Below, in pieces: positions 55,601 through 64,000 of a DNA stretch of 64,000 nucleotides. Origin of the DNA: Saccharothrix longispora (lineage in GTDB: Bacteria; Actinomycetota; Actinomycetes; Mycobacteriales; Pseudonocardiaceae); the NCBI RefSeq assembly GCF_030852425.1, contig NZ_NSDM01000004.1, positions 248,001 through 312,000 on the forward strand, in the 5' to 3' direction. Position numbers and translations under genes: made by a program. Each line of letters begins with the position of its first letter. Within the stretch, counting starts at the first letter, position 1. A model generated the notes under the pieces. The model was not told the origin of the DNA. It did no database searches and worked only from the letters and a program-made list of their open reading frames with translations.

Positions 55601-57568
55601 ATGACGAACCGGCTCGCGTCCTCGACCAGCCCGTACCTGCTCCAGCACGCCGAGAACCCGGTCGACTGGTGGGAGTGGTCGCCCGAGGCGTTCGCCGAGG
55701 CGCGCGAGCGGGACGTACCGGTGCTGCTCAGCGTCGGCTACGCGGCCTGCCACTGGTGCCACGTCATGGCGCACGAGTCGTTCGAGGACGCGGAGACCGC
55801 CGCGTACATGAACGAGCACTTCGTCAACGTCAAGGTCGACCGTGAGGAGCGGCCGGACGTGGACGCCGTCTACATGGCCGTCACGCAGGCCCTGAGCGGG
55901 CACGGCGGGTGGCCCATGACGTGCTTCCTCACCCCCGCCGGCGAGCCGTTCTACGCGGGCACCTACTACCCGCCCGCGCCGCACGCCGGCATGCCGTCGT
56001 TCCGGCAGGTGCTGGAGGCCGTCGAGCACGCCTGGCGCGAACAGGGCGACGAGGTGCGCGAGTCGGCCGCCGGGATCGTCTCCCAGCTGGCGGTCCAGCC
56101 CCTTCCGCAGTCCACTGTGGACGAGGAGGTGCTGTCGGGCGCGGTGGTGTCGCTGCTCGGTCACTTCGACCGGGCCGACGCCGGGTTCGGCGGCGCGCCC
56201 AAGTTCCCGCCGTCGATGGTGCTGGAGTTCCTGCTGCGCCACCACGAGCGCACCGGGTCGGTGCAGGCGCTGTCGATGGCGCGCGCCACGTGCGCCGCGA
56301 TGGCCTCCGGCGGCCTCTACGACCAGCTCGCCGGCGGGTTCGCGCGGTACTCGGTGGACGCGGCGTGGGTCGTGCCGCACTTCGAGAAGATGCTGTACGA
56401 CAACGCCCTGCTGCTGCGCGTCTACACCCACCTGGCCCGCCGCGACGACGACCCGGCGCACGCGCGGGTGGCGCGGGAGACCGCCGAGTTCCTGCTCCGC
56501 GACCTCGGCACGCCCGAGGGCGGGTTCGCCGCGTCGCTCGACGCCGACACCGACGGGGTCGAGGGCGCCACGTACGTGTGGACGCCCGCGCAGCTGGTCC
56601 AGGCGCTCGGCCTGGCCGAGGGCGCCCGCGCCGCCGCGCTGTACGGCGTCACGGACGAGGGCACGTTCGAGCACGGCACGTCCACCCTGCGGCTCCTCGG
56701 CGAGGCCGACCCCGAGCTGGCCGCGAGGCTGCTGGCCGTGCGGTCCCGCCGGCCGCAGCCGGGCCGCGACGACAAGGTCGTGACCGCGTGGAACGGCCTG
56801 GCGGTCGCGGCCCTGGCCGAGGCGGGCGCGGTGTTCGGCGAGCCCCGCTGGGTCGACGCGGCGGTGCGCGCGGCCGACCTGCTCCTCGGCACGCACGTCG
56901 TCGGCGGCCGGCTGCTGCGCACGTCCCGCAACGGTGTCGCGGGCACGGCGGCGGGCGTGCTGGAGGACTACGGCTGCCTCGCCGACGGCCTGCTCGCGCT
57001 GCACCAGGCGACCGGCGACGCGCGGTGGTTCACCGAGGCGTGCGGCCTGCTCGACACGGCGCTGGCCCGGTTCGCGGGCGACGGGCCCGGCGTCCACCAC
57101 GACACCGCCGACGACGCCGAGGCGCTCGTGCAGCGGCCGTCGGACCCGTCGGACAACGCCACGCCGTCGGGCGCGTCGTCGCTGGCGTCCGCGCTGGTCA
57201 CGGCATCCGTGCTGGGCGGGCCGTCGAGCTACCGGGACGCCGCGGAGGCCGCCCTGTCGCGGGCCGGGCTGCTCGTCGCTCGGGAACCGCGCTTCGCCGG
57301 GCACTGGCTGAGCGTCGCCGAGGCCCTCGCGCTGGGACCGGTGCAGGTGGCCGTGGTCGGCCCCGGCGACGACCTGGTCCGGGCGGCGTGGGCCGGGGTG
57401 CACGGCGGCGGCGTGGTCGTCTCCGGCGAACCCGGCGGCGCGCCGCTGCTGGAGGACCGGCCGCTGGTCGACGGCCGCGCGGCGGCCTACGTGTGCCGCG
57501 GCTACGTGTGCGACCGGCCCGTCACCTCGGTCGACGAGCTGCGCGAGGCCCTGTCCGCGCGCCGGTGA
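55601..57568 (+). CDS. thioredoxin-fold DUF255 protein (YyaL/SSP411-like)
   Basis: A 655-residue protein. The N-terminal thioredoxin-like domain has the CxxC motif in [16 protein letters not shown] and the family phrase [21 protein letters not shown]. The remainder is an alpha/alpha toroid related to N-acyl-glucosamine epimerases ([49 protein letters not shown]). In M. tuberculosis Rv1084 sits at this position. Function is not established; redox-linked sugar chemistry is conjectural. ATG 55601. Confidence 0.95.
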   Translation: MTNRLASSTSPYLLQHAENPVDWWEWSPEAFAEARERDVPVLLSVGYAACHWCHVMAHESFEDAETAAYMNEHFVNVKVDREERPDVDAVYMAVTQALSGHGGWPMTCFLTPAGEPFYAGTYYPPAPHAGMPSFRQVLEAVEHAWREQGDEVRESAAGIVSQLAVQPLPQSTVDEEVLSGAVVSLLGHFDRADAGFGGAPKFPPSMVLEFLLRHHERTGSVQALSMARATCAAMASGGLYDQLAGGFARYSVDAAWVVPHFEKMLYDNALLLRVYTHLARRDDDPAHARVARETAEFLLRDLGTPEGGFAASLDADTDGVEGATYVWTPAQLVQALGLAEGARAAALYGVTDEGTFEHGTSTLRLLGEADPELAARLLAVRSRRPQPGRDDKVVTAWNGLAVAALAEAGAVFGEPRWVDAAVRAADLLLGTHVVGGRLLRTSRNGVAGTAAGVLEDYGCLADGLLALHQATGDARWFTEACGLLDTALARFAGDGPGVHHDTADDAEALVQRPSDPSDNATPSGASSLASALVTASVLGGPSSYRDAAEAALSRAGLLVAREPRFAGHWLSVAEALALGPVQVAVVGPGDDLVRAAWAGVHGGGVVVSGEPGGAPLLEDRPLVDGRAAAYVCRGYVCDRPVTSVDELREALSARR

Positions 57569-57642
57569 GCCGCCGGCCCGCGGGCGGGCTGTTCGCCGTC
57601 GGGGAACCGCCTGGACTTCACGCGGTGCGCGCGTAGCGTCGG

Positions 57643-57663
57643 TTACGTCGTAATCATGTAATC
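57643..57663 (+). promoter_or_regulatory. TTACGTCGTAA palindrome and GTAATC direct repeat
   Basis: TTACG-T-CGTAA (57643-57653) overlaps GTAATC-AT-GTAATC (57650-57663), 14 bases upstream of ATG 57677, in an otherwise GC-rich gap. Candidate -10/operator region for the downstream gene. Confidence 0.45.
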
Positions 57664-57676
57664 GAGGTGGTGCCGG

Positions 57677-58234
57677 ATGCGACGTGGATGGGGAAGCAAG
57701 GGCGGTTGGCCGCAGGCCGACCAGCCGCCGGCGGACGACGCGGGGGCCTGGTTCGCGGGCCGTCTGCCCGACGGGTGGTTCACCGGGGCGCCCGAGGTGA
57801 GCGTCGACCGCGAGGAGATCGTGGTGGTGGGCGTCCTGCCGCCGCTGGAGGACGGGTTCGCCGACGACGCCGAGCGCGCCGCCGCCGAGTCCGGCCGGAT
57901 CAGCCGGTTCCGCGAGCAGACCCGCGAGGAGCGGATCGGGATCGCGCGCCAGGCCGAGCACCGCTACCGGCGCAAGGTCGCCTGGGGCGCCCGGCTCGGC
58001 GACACGGAGGAGCTGTTCACCACGCTGTCCGCGCCCGTGATGACGCGGCTGCGGCAGCCCGAGCGCAAGGTGCTGGACACGCTCGTCGCCGCCGGCGTCG
58101 CCCGGTCCCGCTCCGAGGCGCTGGCCTGGGCCGTGCGCCTGGTCGGCGAGCACGCCGACACGTGGCTCACCGAGCTGCGCGACGCCATGACCGCGGTGGA
58201 CGACCTGCGCCGCCGGGGACCCGACCTCGCGTGA
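57677..58234 (+). CDS. conserved hypothetical protein, 185 aa
   Basis: A soluble, acidic-basic mixed protein I recognise only as an actinobacterial type without a name: an N-terminal RRGWGSKGGW, then FAGRLPDGWFTGAPEVSVDREEI and VVVGVLPPLED, a charged helix (ISRFREQTREERIGIARQAE) and a C-terminal RSRSEALAWAVRLVGEHADTWL, reminiscent of ribbon-helix-helix/CopG-like C-termini. ATG 57677, with GAGGTGG at 57664-57670. The palindromic promoter suggests its own regulation. Function unknown. Confidence 0.82.
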   Translation: MRRGWGSKGGWPQADQPPADDAGAWFAGRLPDGWFTGAPEVSVDREEIVVVGVLPPLEDGFADDAERAAAESGRISRFREQTREERIGIARQAEHRYRRKVAWGARLGDTEELFTTLSAPVMTRLRQPERKVLDTLVAAGVARSRSEALAWAVRLVGEHADTWLTELRDAMTAVDDLRRRGPDLA

Positions 58235-58279
58235 CGGGACCCCCGTCCCCCGGCTACTTTGGGGGACGGGGGGATCACC

Positions 58280-59326
58280 GTGTTCTCAGTAGACTCCTAC
58301 GCGCTGACCTGGCACCTCGACCCGGCCGGACCCGAGGTGCGCGGGCGCACCACGGTCCGCTTCCGCGGTGGCCGCGACTACGTCGACCTCGCCGCCGCCG
58401 AGGTGCTCAGCGCCACGCTGAACGGCCGGCCGGTGCGGTGCGACGCCCCGCTGACCGACCTCGGCCCGGCCAACGTGCTGGAGGTCGACGCGCTGTTCCC
58501 GTTCTCCGACCGGGGGTTCCGGCGCGTCACCGACCCCGTCGACGGGTGCGTCTACCTCTACGCCAGCAGCTACCCCAACGCCGCGCCGCGCACCATGTGC
58601 TGCTTCGACGACCAGCGGCTGCGCGCCCCCGTGACGCTGACCGTGACCGCGCCGCCGTCCTGGACGTGCCTGGCCAACGCGCCCCTGCGCGACCGCGCCG
58701 GCGCCGTGCGGGTGTTCGAGCCGACGCACCCCATCCCGCCGCTCGTGGTCACCGCGGCGGCCGGGCCGTTCGCCGCCGTCACGCCCTCGGTGCACGTCCC
58801 GGCGTCCCGCGCGGCGGTGGACGGCGCCGTCGTCACCGAGCTGCTGGCCAGGGCCGTGCAGTTCTTCGAGGACCTGCTCGTGCCGTACCCGTACCCGAAG
58901 TGCGAGGCCGTGTTCGTGCACGAGTTCCCGTCGCTGGCGATGTCCTCGCCGGGGCTGGTGCTGTTCGACCAGGTCGTGCTCGACCGGCTCGACGTGCCGC
59001 GCTACGCGATGACCGTGGTCAGCCACGAGGTGGCGCACGCCTGGGTCGGCAACCTCGTGAGCACGTCGTCGTGGCTCGTCGAAGGGCTCGCGGTGTACCT
59101 GAGCAGGCTGTTCGTCGAGCGGTTCCTGCCCGGCGGCCGGCCGTGGGACGACCTGCCCGGCGAGCCGCTGCCCGACCGCCCCTACGCGCCCCACTTGGAC
59201 CGCGTGCTGGCCGTCGAGGCGCGCGTCGGCCGACCCGCCCTGCTGAGCGGCCTGAGGTCGCTCCTGGGGGAGTTCGCGCACGGCCACGCCACGCCGGCGG
59301 AGTTCGAGGCGCGCTGCGCGGCGTGA
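58280..59326 (+). CDS. compact M1-family-like metallopeptidase
   Basis: A 348-residue protein with an N-terminal beta domain (YALTWHLDPAGPEVRGRTTV, the M1 saddle) and a thermolysin-like core. The zinc site is complete: VVSHEVAHAWVGN (HExxH) and the third ligand Glu in WLVEGLAVYLSR. The exopeptidase GAMEN motif is replaced by EFPSLAMSSPGL. The C-terminal helical domain of normal M1 aminopeptidases (about 850 residues) is missing. GTG 58280 with a G-rich ribosome site; TTG 58259 is an alternative. Whether it is an aminopeptidase or an inactive scaffold is uncertain. Confidence 0.85.
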   Translation: MFSVDSYALTWHLDPAGPEVRGRTTVRFRGGRDYVDLAAAEVLSATLNGRPVRCDAPLTDLGPANVLEVDALFPFSDRGFRRVTDPVDGCVYLYASSYPNAAPRTMCCFDDQRLRAPVTLTVTAPPSWTCLANAPLRDRAGAVRVFEPTHPIPPLVVTAAAGPFAAVTPSVHVPASRAAVDGAVVTELLARAVQFFEDLLVPYPYPKCEAVFVHEFPSLAMSSPGLVLFDQVVLDRLDVPRYAMTVVSHEVAHAWVGNLVSTSSWLVEGLAVYLSRLFVERFLPGGRPWDDLPGEPLPDRPYAPHLDRVLAVEARVGRPALLSGLRSLLGEFAHGHATPAEFEARCAA

Positions 59327-59335
59327 CCGCCGTCC

Positions 59336-59668
59336 CTAGCGGGCCTGGTCGAGGTCCCGGACCTGGTCCACGTCCACCAGGAACTCGGTCCGCCCGTCCG
59401 CGGCCTCGATGCCGAACGGCAGCCGCGTGGACACCGTCAACACCTCCGTGCCGTCCGCCAGCTGCCCGCGGCCCACCACCTCGCACGCCACGTCGACGTC
59501 GACGGGATAGGCAGTGTTCCCCCGCAGCCGCCCCTCGTCGTCGAACGCCGTGGGCTTGTCGAACAGGCTCCACTCCGCCCCGTGCGCGTCGGTCAGCAGC
59601 ACCTCGACCCACCCGGGGAAGGGCTCGTCGCTCACCCACCGCACCGCACGACCGGTCACGAACGCCAC
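59336..59668 (-). CDS. hypothetical protein, 110 aa
   Basis: A small predicted all-beta soluble protein, with WVEVLLTDAHGAEWSLFDKP, YPVDVDVACEVVGRG and TEVLTVSTRLPFGIEAADG. Not recognised. ATG 59668, 12 bases after the hemolysin III gene stop, on the same strand, so it may be its co-transcribed partner. It converges with the M1-like gene with only 9 bases between stops. Confidence 0.75.
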   Translation of the reverse strand: MAFVTGRAVRWVSDEPFPGWVEVLLTDAHGAEWSLFDKPTAFDDEGRLRGNTAYPVDVDVACEVVGRGQLADGTEVLTVSTRLPFGIEAADGRTEFLVDVDQVRDLDQAR

Positions 59669-59680
59669 AGCGGTCCCCTG

Positions 59681-60358
59681 TCAGGAGTAGATCGCGAACC
59701 AGATGGCGATGTAGTGGCAGATCGCCGCCACCACCGTGGCCGCGTGGAAGAACTCGTGGTAGCCGAAGACCTGCGGCCAGGGGTTGGGCCAGCGGGTGGC
59801 GTAGAAGATCGCGCCCGCCGTGTAGAGGAGGCCGCCCACGACGATGAGCACCAGGGCCGCCACGCCCGCGTGGTGCAGGAGGTCGGGCAGGACGAAGACC
59901 GCCACCCAGCCGAGGGCGATGTAGATGGGCACGCCCAGCCAGCGCGGTGCGTGGGGCCAGGCGAGCTTCAGCGTCACGCCGCCCAGGGCGCCGATCCACA
60001 CCACGGCCAGCACGACGTTGCCCGTGGACGGGGGCATCGCCAGCAGGGCGAACGGGGTGTAGGTGCCCGCGATGAACACGAAGATCATCGAGTGGTCGAG
60101 GCGCTTCATCCACGTGCGCGCCCGCACGCTCACCCAGTTGACCCGGTGGTACAGGGCGCTCACGCCGAACAGGCCGAGCACCGTCACCCCGTACACGGAC
60201 GTGGCGAGGGCGGCCTTGGCGGACACGGTGGAGGCGGCCAGCGCGATCAGCACGGCCCCCGTCGCCACCGAGACGACGAAGGACCAGAGGTGCAGCCAGC
60301 CGCGCAGGCGGGGCCGCAGTGAGGGCTCCGGCTGGTTCGAGTGCGTCGACGTGCTCAC
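59681..60358 (-). CDS. hemolysin III / PAQR-family membrane protein
   Basis: A 225-residue seven-helix protein. Hallmarks are [29 protein letters not shown], the metal-binding-type [19 protein letters not shown], and the final [23 protein letters not shown] with the His pair expected to bind zinc. GTG 60358 start. Position corresponds to Rv1085c. The name hemolysin is historical; PAQR members may be ceramidase-like or envelope-stress proteins. Confidence 0.94.
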   Translation of the reverse strand: MSTSTHSNQPEPSLRPRLRGWLHLWSFVVSVATGAVLIALAASTVSAKAALATSVYGVTVLGLFGVSALYHRVNWVSVRARTWMKRLDHSMIFVFIAGTYTPFALLAMPPSTGNVVLAVVWIGALGGVTLKLAWPHAPRWLGVPIYIALGWVAVFVLPDLLHHAGVAALVLIVVGGLLYTAGAIFYATRWPNPWPQVFGYHEFFHAATVVAAICHYIAIWFAIYS

Positions 60359-60439
60359 CTGCCCGAGGTTACGGGACCGTAAGTACGCCGGCAGCACGCG
60401 GCGGCGTGACCAGGACCACCCGGCGTACGCTCTGCCAGC

Positions 60440-61222
60440 GTGGGTCTTCGCGAGCGCATCAAGGACGGGTTCCTCCTCCCGATTTACGAGTACCGGCTCA
60501 CCCGGTGGCTCGACGGCAGGCAACGACCTCGCCACGTCGGCGTCGTGCTCGACGGCAACCGCCGCTGGGCCAAGGAGGCCGGTTTCACCGATGTCGCCCA
60601 CGGCCACCGCGCCGGCGCGCGCAAGATCCTGGAACTGCTGACCTGGTGCCGCGAGGCCGAGGTCGAGGTGGTGACGCTGTGGATGCTGTCCACGGACAAC
60701 CTCGACCGCCCGGCCGAGGAGCTGGTGCCGCTGCTCGACATCATCGCCGACATCGTCGACGAGCTGGCCGAACCCGGCAACCCGTGGCGCGTGCGGCACG
60801 TCGGCGCGCTCGACCTGCTGCCCACCGAGACCGCGGCCAGGCTGTCCGCCGCCTCCCTGCGCACGAGGGACCGCACGGGCCTGGAGGTCAACGTCGCGGT
60901 CGGCTACGGCGGTCGCCAGGAGATCGCCGACGCGGTGCGCAAGCTGCTCCAGAAGCACGCCGAGAGCGGCGGCACGATCGAGGAGCTGGCCGAGGTCCTC
61001 GACGTCGACCACATCGCCGAGCACCTCTACACCTCCGGCCAGCCCGACCCCGACCTGCTGATCCGCACGTCGGGGGAGCAGCGGCTGTCCGGGTTCATGC
61101 TGTGGCAGTCGGCGCACTCGGAGTTCTGGTTCTGCGAGGCGTACTGGCCGGAGTTCCGCCGCACCGACTTCCTGCGCGCCCTGCGCGACTACGCCGTCCG
61201 CCACCGCCGCTTCGGCTCCTGA
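60440..61222 (+). CDS. short-chain Z-isoprenyl diphosphate synthase
   Basis: Cis-prenyltransferase of 260 residues. The catalytic Asp is in [18 protein letters not shown], and the family segments [39 protein letters not shown] (as [10 protein letters not shown]) and [20 protein letters not shown] are present. It matches Rv1086, which makes C15 omega,E,Z-farnesyl diphosphate, a precursor for decaprenyl phosphate. Short versus long product cannot be deduced firmly from this reading. GTG 60440, divergent from hemolysin III. Confidence 0.93.
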   Translation: MGLRERIKDGFLLPIYEYRLTRWLDGRQRPRHVGVVLDGNRRWAKEAGFTDVAHGHRAGARKILELLTWCREAEVEVVTLWMLSTDNLDRPAEELVPLLDIIADIVDELAEPGNPWRVRHVGALDLLPTETAARLSAASLRTRDRTGLEVNVAVGYGGRQEIADAVRKLLQKHAESGGTIEELAEVLDVDHIAEHLYTSGQPDPDLLIRTSGEQRLSGFMLWQSAHSEFWFCEAYWPEFRRTDFLRALRDYAVRHRRFGS

Positions 61223-61263
61223 GGAGCGCCACTCCTCCTGAGGTCGGCGGCCCCGGTGCCGAA

Positions 61264-61815
61264 CCGGTCGTGCGGGCCTGGCTGGACGAGGAGTACCCGG
61301 TGATCGAGGCACGGTCGAACGCCGTGGGCGCCGCGGTCGCGCGGATGGACCAGTGCGGGTCGCGCTCGGACAGCGCACCACCCGGCCGCGTCATGGGTGT
61401 CCGAGGTCCGCACGCCGGTCGTCCGGGTGACCGGCAAGCGACTGCGGGTCGACGTCATGTCGGCGGTCGCCTCGCGCGGCGTGTTGCGGTCCGCCGCGTT
61501 CCTCGCCGCGTGGACCGGAAAGTGCACGTCGTCGCCGACCGCCCCGGTGCACCGCAGCAAGGTCGTCCGATCCTGCCTGCGGGCCAACGCCGAGCGTGTC
61601 GAACTGCACCTGGTGCCTGGCTACAGCCCTGAGCCCGACCCCGACGAGTCGCTCGACGTGGACCTGAAGCGCGACGTCAACGCCTCCTGTGCCCACAACG
61701 TCGACCGATTCGCCCGCGGGACCCGACGGTTCCCCGCGCCGCCCAGTCGGCGCCCACCCATCGTTCGCGGCCGGCTACTTCCGGGTTCCACACGTCGCTA
61801 CGCCGTCGTGCGGGC
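61264..61815 (+). pseudogene. IS630-family transposase remnant
   Basis: Pieces of an IS630/DDE transposase occur in different frames. [18 protein letters not shown] is around 61300. VRTPVVRVTGKRLRVDVMSAV is at about 61404-61466 (one frame over), HVVADR around 61528, and HRSKVVRSCLRANAERVELH with PGYSPEPDPDESLDVDLKR around 61553-61680. The expected catalytic Asp in a LDN-type motif is not seen intact, and the central part is deleted. No terminal inverted repeats or TA duplications were identified. It is a dead relic just downstream of the prenyl synthase. Confidence 0.8.
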
Positions 61816-62003
61816 ACCGAACCCCTTCGGTTCGATGAGCCGTATCCAACCTGGTGGTGCAGGCTGCGGCCGTGCTGGAGACGTGACGAAGCTCCTGGTG
61901 GGTGACTCCTCGACCAAGAGCAACGCCATGGCCGACAGCTTGGTGTGCTCGTGTGCTCGACATCAGGAGTCCGCTGTTGCGCCGGCTTCGCGGCTGCCCG
62001 ACA

Positions 62004-62043
62004 CCCGAAGGGCGGCACCCCCGCGGGGGTGCCGCCCTTCGGG
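62004..62043. terminator. 40-bp perfect palindrome (terminator of the small secreted protein gene)
   Basis: CCCGAAGGGCGGCACCCCCG followed immediately by its exact complement, 20-bp arms with no spacer. It lies 32 bases downstream of the small acidic protein's stop (minus strand) and ends the transposase-relic side too. Confidence 0.8.
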
Positions 62044-62074
62044 CTTCATCAGTGCAAGCCCACGGGCCGTCGAC

Positions 62075-62419
62075 TTACTTGTCGCCGTGGACGACGACGT
62101 TCTCTTCGTCGCCGTTGTTGTCGTTGTTGTCGTTGTCCTCGTTGATGCAGTAGGTCTCGTCGTCCGAGAGGATCGGGATCGGGATGATGTCGCAGACGTT
62201 GATGTTGCTCAGGATGGTGATCGACTCCGTCTCGCCCTCTTCGAACTCGTCGTGGTCGGAGAAGTTCACCTCGTCGTACTCGGAGTAGTACTCCAGTTCG
62301 CCGATGGCGGTGCTGCCGCCCCAGCCCTCGTGGTCGTCACCGGCGGTCGCGAAGGCCGGGGAGCCCAGCAACATGAGGCCGGCAGCGGCCATGGCGACGA
62401 CGCCTGCCTTCTTGAACAT
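62075..62419 (-). CDS. small secreted acidic protein, possibly chaplin/rodlin-like
   Basis: A 114-residue secreted protein with signal peptide (FKKAGVVAMAAAGLMLLGSP then AFA). The mature part is very acidic, with an EYYSEYDEVNFSDHDEFEE stretch, two Cys in SNINVCDIIPIPI and ETYCINED, and an Asn/Asp-rich tail. The NVC...YCIN spacing recalls chaplin/rodlin hydrophobic surface proteins of streptomycetes, but the resemblance is weak. ATG 62419 is used; TTG 62425 has the better spacing to GAGGAG. Codon use is less GC-biased than in neighbours. An AACACCATCGTGTG element lies 135 bases upstream. Confidence 0.7.
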   Translation of the reverse strand: MFKKAGVVAMAAAGLMLLGSPAFATAGDDHEGWGGSTAIGELEYYSEYDEVNFSDHDEFEEGETESITILSNINVCDIIPIPILSDDETYCINEDNDNNDNNGDEENVVVHGDK

Positions 62420-62553
62420 GTGCAAACACACTCCTCTGGTGGGAATTGCGATGTCCCCCGTGATCCCTGTCGAGCATTCGGGGAGTCTGGCGGCTCAGGC
62501 GTGATGCCCTCGCATCGGTAATTTACCCGGTACGCGCCCCGGCGCCAGTCCGA

Positions 62554-62568
62554 TAACACCATCGTGTG
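62554..62568. promoter_or_regulatory. 15-bp element TAACACCATCGTGTG, copy 1
   Basis: Exact copy of the element at 63425. The ACAC-CATC-GTGT core is a near-palindrome. It lies upstream of the small secreted acidic protein gene on the minus strand. Regulator-binding site is a guess. Confidence 0.5.
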
Positions 62569-63424
62569 AACTACTTTTCTGTCGGTCTATTGGCTATGTC
62601 CCACAGGGGCGACCTGTGTGCCCGTTCGGGCGCGCACGTATTGGTGAGTGCTTCTTTCTCGACCGTGTTACGCCCTGGTGGGTGATTGGTCGGAAACTTC
62701 GACACGCTCGGTGGCGAGCATTCCCTCGGCCGTCCTGAATCGTGGTAACGTGCGCAGACTTGGGCCCCGATGGGTGCGGTGTGTCGCCGCGAATGACCTC
62801 GGGTGTCGGAGCGTGCCAAAAGCTCGCCGGTTTTGCGCGGTTCGCGTCGGCATCAGATGTGCTTTCAGCCGTGCGGAACTGCGGGCGTCCGGGTGTGGGA
62901 AACGTCTGGTGTCGGCGCGGACACCGACCTGATCGGTGACGAACCGGAACGGTGGCCCGCCGGGCGGGATCGTCGCTCGACGAGGCGGCCGGCACCGCCT
63001 CGGCCCAGTCGTTCTCGGTCCCGTTGTCGTGGGCGACGCGGAGAATTCAGTCGTTCCGCAGGCCCAGTGCCTGAATGGTGTGGCGAATACCGGAGCCGTT
63101 CGACGGTTCCGGACCGTTGCCGGAATCGACGAGGTCCACCAGGAGGTCACCCCGCTCCTCCGGCACCGGAGTGGTGGCGGTTCGAGTTCAGTTCGCGCGG
63201 CGGGTTCGCTGCCCCGACCGGACCCGGAGCCGCGCTCCGGTGGTTCGCCGGCCGAAGCGGGCGGGGGGGCCGACCGCCGTGCCCCCGGTCGGGACCGCGC
63301 CGACAGCGCTTGCCTTCCTCGGCACTTCTGCTCTCCTGTTCGCGGGTTCCCGGTCGGTGCGGTGCCGCCCAAGCTGGATCGTCGCGGGCAAACTACCGAA
63401 CGTCGGTCCACGATCGAATACCTC

Positions 63425-63439
63425 TAACACCATCGTGTG
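63425..63439. promoter_or_regulatory. 15-bp element TAACACCATCGTGTG, copy 2
   Basis: Second exact copy, 109 bases upstream of the GTG of the gene that runs off the window end. Shared control of the two genes flanking the 1.1-kb gap is possible. Confidence 0.5.
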
Positions 63440-63547
63440 GTTGGGTGTGGATGAACTCCCACCTGGCGGGTGTTTTCATCGGTGTGGCTCGCGACGGCTT
63501 GCGGCTCTGTGGTAGATCACGCGCTCTTCTCGTATCGTCTCCTGCCC

Positions 63548-64000
63548 GTGGACGGTGACGGGATCGTGCGGGAGTACCTGCTGCTCGGGTTGAGGCTCGG
63601 GAAGCTGGCACCCGGCCTGGTGGACTCCTTCACCGGCGACCGGGCGCTGCGGCGCCGGGTCGACGACGAGCCGCGCCCGCACCCGGCGACCCTGGCCGAG
63701 CGGGCCGCCCTGCTGCGCCGCGAGCTGCCCGGCACCGACCTCGACCCCGTGCGCAAGCGCTTCCTGGACGCCCAGCTGGTCGCCGCCGCGACCAGCGCCC
63801 GCAGGCTGGCGGGCGCGCGCGTGCCGTTCGTGGAGGAGGTGCGGGCGTACTTCCAGGTCGACGTCGCGCCCGGCCACCCGGACACCTACCGGCGGGCGCA
63901 CGCCGAGCTGGACGAGCTGCTGCCGGGGGCCGGATCGCTGGCCGCGCGGCTGGCCGACCACCGCGTGCTGGACGAGGTGCCGCCGCGCAAGCTCGGACCG
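63548..64000 (+). CDS. conserved hypothetical protein, 5' part (cut by window end)
   Basis: 151 codons are visible from GTG 63548 to the last base. The reading DGIVREYLLLGLRLGKLAPG, VDDEPRPHPATLAERAALLR, PVRKRFLDAQLVAAATSARR and VPFVEEVRAYFQVDV is typical of a conserved actinobacterial protein related to DUF885-type metallohydrolases, whose metal site would lie beyond the window. Third positions are almost all G/C. No strong ribosome site precedes the GTG. The family link is a recollection and moderately sure. Confidence 0.75.
   Translation, partial: MDGDGIVREYLLLGLRLGKLAPGLVDSFTGDRALRRRVDDEPRPHPATLAERAALLRRELPGTDLDPVRKRFLDAQLVAAATSARRLAGARVPFVEEVRAYFQVDVAPGHPDTYRRAHAELDELLPGAGSLAARLADHRVLDEVPPRKLGP

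Larger units (their letters stand above)
62432..63547. other. about 1.1 kb without a convincing gene
   Basis: Short frames exist on both strands, but none has a ribosome site, codon bias or recognisable motif, and GC content is lower and uneven. Runs such as TTCGACACGCTCGGTGG and CGGAAACTT look like decayed or regulatory DNA. The identical TAACACCATCGTGTG element occurs at 62554 and 63425, near both ends. I see no repeats, tRNA or IS ends besides these. Confidence 0.6.

Noticed and set aside
62075-62419. Firm chaplin assignment for the small secreted protein
   Set aside because: Only the Cys spacing and an NVC/YCIN resemblance; the mature part is far more acidic than chaplins, so it is kept as a weak suggestion.
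62803-63558. Open frames on both strands in the gene-poor region
   Set aside because: Composition Arg/Gly/Pro/Ser-rich, irregular third positions, no ribosome sites; not supportable as genes.

Overview
The window is very GC-rich chromosomal DNA (third codon positions almost all G or C) from a filamentous-type actinobacterium, most likely the Pseudonocardiaceae (Saccharothrix, Actinosynnema or Lentzea-like). Evidence: mycothiol chemistry (mca), DUF397/DUF5753 regulators, GTG/TTG starts, GTGA/ATGA start-stop overlaps, and gene order recalled from Mycobacterium tuberculosis. The 5' half follows the mycobacterial order mfd - mazG - lpqU-like lytic transglycosylase - eno - divIC/ftsB-like - DUF501 - ppx (Rv1020-Rv1026). 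The 3' half follows thiolase - cbs - pra-like RDD protein - metB - greA - DUF4307 - mca - small membrane protein - YyaL-like protein - hemolysin III - short-chain Z-prenyl synthase (Rv1074c-Rv1086). Accessory material is inserted into and between these two conserved blocks.

Region by region. 1-3.8 kb: mfd (5' end outside the window), a SurA-like lipoprotein and mazG. 3.8-6.4 kb: a decayed DUF6247/RelE-like pair carrying two frameshifts, two unknown minus-strand genes, and a leaderless XRE/DUF5753 regulator coupled to a DUF397 partner. 6.4-9.6 kb: a tricorn protease homologue. 9.6-10.8 kb: a proline-rich membrane protein whose pentapeptide repeat is also open on the opposite strand, where a second gene appears to run through it. 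10.9-18.1 kb: the lpqU-eno-ppx block with two paralogous lytic transglycosylases. 18.4-23.9 kb: a complete five-gene peptide ABC transporter operon. 24-27.8 kb: a secreted ricin-type lectin divergent from an EspR-like regulator, an S10-like peptidase, a family-5 uracil-DNA glycosylase and a small membrane protein. 28-32 kb: a tightly overlapping DUF4129-MoxR-DUF58 operon. 32-33.5 kb: NDH-2.

33.6-36.1 kb holds the most unusual block. A consensus promoter is followed by a 40-residue peptide gene, an ATP-grasp enzyme and a PqqD/RRE-SagB-like oxidoreductase. This looks like a ribosomal peptide modification locus whose class I do not recognise. The last 71 codons of the oxidoreductase switch abruptly to low-GC3 codons and include a TTA. 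A 74-nt tRNA with anticodon UAA and an abnormally short variable loop follows directly.

36.2-45.7 kb: a DUF885 hydrolase, a NarL-type two-component pair, a polysaccharide deacetylase-like protein, a class-F sortase next to a pilin-like surface protein, a Bax-inhibitor-1 protein and a thiolase. 45.8-61.2 kb: transsulfuration (cbs, metB), tyrosine catabolism (hpd with a divergent AsnC regulator), greA, mca, a metallophosphoesterase, a YyaL-like protein, a compact M1 peptidase, hemolysin III and a prenyl synthase. 61.3-64 kb: an IS630-family transposase remnant, a small secreted acidic protein, about 1.1 kb with no convincing gene but with a 15-bp motif at both ends, and the start of a further gene cut by the window end. 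All family assignments come from reading motifs; no database search was run.
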